Source: Durusdinium trenchii (Eukaryota; Sar; Dinophyceae; Suessiales; Symbiodiniaceae). From it: a stretch of DNA of 64,000 bases. Under the pieces are notes generated by a model. That model was not told the origin of the DNA, did no database searches, and worked only from the letters and a program-made list of their open reading frames with translations. Shown here one piece after another: positions 61,864 to 64,000 of the stretch. The first letter of the stretch is position 1. The number at the start of each line of letters is the position of its first letter. The stretch covers positions 4,162 through 68,161 of the forward strand of contig CAXAMN010013736.1 of assembly GCA_963970005.1 (NCBI GenBank). The letters are read 5' to 3'. A program made the position numbers and the translations under genes.

Positions 61864-63760
61864 TCATGTGGGAACGAGCGCTTCTGCCCCTTTTTACATC
61901 CTGTGTCAGACAGGAAGTAAACTGGGCGATCACCTCCGGTTGGTTTGGAGTCCCCCTTGCCATGCTTTGGATCAGGCTTCGAGGTCTTGGCATCCTTGTT
62001 AGTGCCCCCATCCTTGTTGTCTTGACCATCTCGGCCTTTGTCTTTGGTGTCTTTGGATTTGCCCCCATCGTCTCGTGGAGCACCCCCATCACCATCCAAG
62101 GCACGAACCTTCACCGTGTCCTTCACAGGAGCGGAAGAGCTACCATGGAACACTGCCTCTCCCTCCGCCAACAAAGACTCTGCAAACTGCTGAATCCCAT
62201 GCTCAGTCGGAGCAACATCGATGCGCAAGGCTGCTCGAGTGACCTGAAGACGAAAGGCCACCTGAGAAGAGTTCTTCGCCAGACCAGCTGCGGTGGCAAG
62301 AAGAAGAACAGGATCTGGCGGCTGAATTCCCAACTCCTGCACCCTCGTCAGCCAACGACGCCATGCCCTCAAGGACGTAAGCCACTCCCCCAGTGCAAAC
62401 GGAACACGTTGATCGACAAGCTGCTTCAGCAAAGTGGTTCGTTCACCCAACCCTCCTGGCTGGTAGACCCTGACAACCTTGAAGATGATGCTAACAGAGT
62501 TCACCTCCCGCTGAGACACCAACTCTGAGCGGATGGATTCCGGGATGGCTTTCAACAAGGCCACTGAACCACGCTGTTCAATCCTCAACCAGGGTGGCCT
62601 CTGAAACGCTTGAGGAGTCACCGGCGTCAATCGCAACCTCTCCATGGGCTCAGAGTTCAACCACACCCTGTAGAGTGTGCCAGCGACCTGCAGCACCTCA
62701 TCCCACCACATCGAAGAACTAGAGCTGATGTCCCTCAAAAAAGGTCCAATGGTGGTGAGCCAATCTCCAGCTATGAGGGGACCGATTTCCGACTCCGAGA
62801 GCTCCGGCAAACTTGGCAACTCAACTGCGCGAACCGATTCTTGCTGGGCCATGATCCCACCAAGCCATGCGGGAAGACCTGCATAGGGTATGTTCGGATT
62901 TCCACCACCTCCAGGAGGTCCACCTCCAGGAGGACCAGGAAAGCCACCACCATGAGGGACACCCGGAATGCCGCCGCCCGGAAAACCAGAAACCACCATG
63001 TCCATTCCCTTGACCACCATATGGAGGACCACCACCAGGTAGACCAGCGCCACCTCCGGTACACCACGACCACCTCCAGGTAGACCAGAACCTCCTGCAT
63101 GAGTTCCATGACCAGAAACAGGAGCGCCACCAATTCCAGAAGAACCACCACCCGTAGCGACCATTCAACGGATCTGGATGTTGGGCGTGCTGCCCTTGAC
63201 CACCACCACCAGATAGCTCTTGTCCCGGAACCCGTTGGTCTTGAGCTGAGCCACCCACGGACACGACTGTCTCATAGTCTCTTTGCCCCACACCAGTCGA
63301 AAGCGGTGCTTCCACGGACGAGGCGCCCGACATTTGCTTCAGAGGGCCCTTAGCTGACCCCAGCATTCCAGGAAAGAGCGAGTGCATCACATCACCTGCC
63401 GAAGATGACGATACCCGATTGAACACCTCCATCAAACTTGTACGAGGACCCTCCACGATGGTGAGGACCGCCTAGACTTGGTTGGCCTCCATGGTCACCC
63501 AGTCCGGTCAAAGGTCCCAACAAGCCCTTCTCGGACGGCGTGCGATTTGCCCCAAAGGTTGCCCTTTCAAACATGGACCCCCACAGCGACTTGTCCTTTG
63601 GAAAGCCATCGCCCATCACATTCATAGGCCATGGAGAAGGCCCAGACCGAGCCCCTACCACCAGCCGCCCCAAGTGTCACGCTCGGACCAAAGCCTTGCG
63701 TTCTCTGCCATGAGCCCCTGGATGACTGCCTTCATGGTTTCAGCTCATCTCGCGGAGGGC
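61728..63760 (-). CDS. Copia-type gag
   Basis: The main frame 61728-63164 (478 residues) starts with a Gly/Pro-rich region, then VELPSLPELSESEIGPLIAG, DWLTTIGPFLRDISSSSSMW and a helical core (LLKAIPESIRSELVSQREVN, RRWLTRVQELGIQPPDPVLL), a Lys/Asp-rich linker (KSKDTKDKGRDGQDNKDGG) and a CCHC knuckle CWSCGSSQHMKPDC (61794-61835). Further upstream in another frame MKAVIQGLMAENARLWSERD (about 63685-63742) looks like the coiled coil that opens gag in related elements, so gag extends to at least 63.75 kb with frame changes around 63.2-63.5 kb. Gag packages element RNA in virus-like particles. Confidence 0.75.
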
Positions 63761-64000
63761 TGATGCCTTGACCTTCAGCTGGCAGCAGCTCAGGAGACTC
63801 TTGAGGAGGTAGATCTGCTGGTCGAATGGCCCGCAACACCGCCTCGTCGCGGACGGACTCTGACCAGAATGGATTCCAGTTTTCTGGTCCAAGAACAACA
63901 GGAGGGCCCGTAGGCCTTGCCAGGATGCCATCAGACGGACCAGCGTCTTCTATTGCCCTTAGTCCACCAGATTCGGGTGTCAGCTCAGACGTGGCGCCCT

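Larger units (their letters stand above)
56133..64000 (-). mobile_element. Ty1/copia-type retroelement with dUTPase, runs past the right edge
   Basis: At least 7.8 kb on the minus strand: gag (about 63.75-61.73 kb), aspartic protease (61.54 kb), GPPC-type domain (60.84-60.34 kb), integrase (60.2-59.2 kb), RT (58.9-58.2 kb), RNase H (58.1-57.4 kb), two hydrophobic segments (57.3-57.1 kb), dUTPase (57.1-56.7 kb) and a C-terminal tail. Integrase before RT defines the copia order. Frame changes near 61.79, 60.80, 59.79, 58.25, 57.55 and 56.95 kb break the polyprotein. The 5' end and one LTR lie outside the window. Confidence 0.85.

Noticed and set aside
62610-63164. Gly/Trp-rich and Thr/Arg-rich ORFs overlapping the start of copia gag
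   Set aside because: They are other frames of the Gly/Pro-rich gag region; only the frame 61728-63164 leads into the zinc knuckle.

Overview
The window looks like nuclear DNA of a dinoflagellate, most probably a Symbiodiniaceae alga. No ribosomal or organellar marker was seen. The call rests on the kinds of retroelements, their domain combinations, the BspA-type leucine-rich repeat genes and the long gene-poor, microsatellite-rich stretches. Two 10-N assembly gaps are present (29337-29346 and 44499-44508). Nearly every coding region is broken by single-base frame changes, so most entries are decayed or error-containing copies; joins between frames are inferred from conserved domain order.

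Layout. 1-0.6 kb: a 42-bp in-frame repeat and a 14-bp minisatellite. 0.7-5.5 kb: three related BspA-type LRR gene fragments, two on + and one on -. 5.5-7.2 kb: two unassigned minus-strand ORFs. 7.1-11.6 kb: a DIRS-like (tyrosine-recombinase) retroelement on +, in the order RT, C5 cytosine DNA methyltransferase, RNase H, tyrosine recombinase, followed by a duplicated non-coding end. 11.6-15.2 kb: no gene seen. 15.8-21.2 kb: decayed pieces of a second tyrosine-recombinase retroelement (recombinase, then gag, then a GPPC-type methyltransferase-like domain) and of a Ty1/copia RNase H. 21.2-33 kb: no gene recognised, with a hairpin, dispersed repeats and tandem repeats.

33-52 kb is a nest of insertions in compound (TATG)n/(TAATG)n microsatellites. 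It holds three copies of one LINE family (a ~7.5-kb copy at 44.57-52.10 kb and 5'-truncated copies at 33.67-34.95 and 38.07-38.17 kb), one copy of a second LINE family (39.25-44.34 kb), an internally deleted copia-type element (35.8-37.7 kb) and a 755-bp MITE-like element sitting exactly at a TA in one microsatellite. 52.1-56.1 kb: nothing recognised. 56.1 kb to the right edge: a large minus-strand Ty1/copia-type element (gag, protease, GPPC domain, integrase, RT, RNase H, two hydrophobic segments, dUTPase).

The common theme is retroelements carrying enzymes unusual for their class. Both LINE families carry ubiquitin-specific-protease (USP, peptidase C19) domains, one at the front and one near the back of the polyprotein. 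The DIRS-like element carries a cytosine methyltransferase that interrupts its own RNase H domain. The copia-type element carries a trimeric-type dUTPase after its RNase H. These suggest repeated capture of functions bearing on host ubiquitin control, DNA methylation and nucleotide pools; function is inferred from motifs only.
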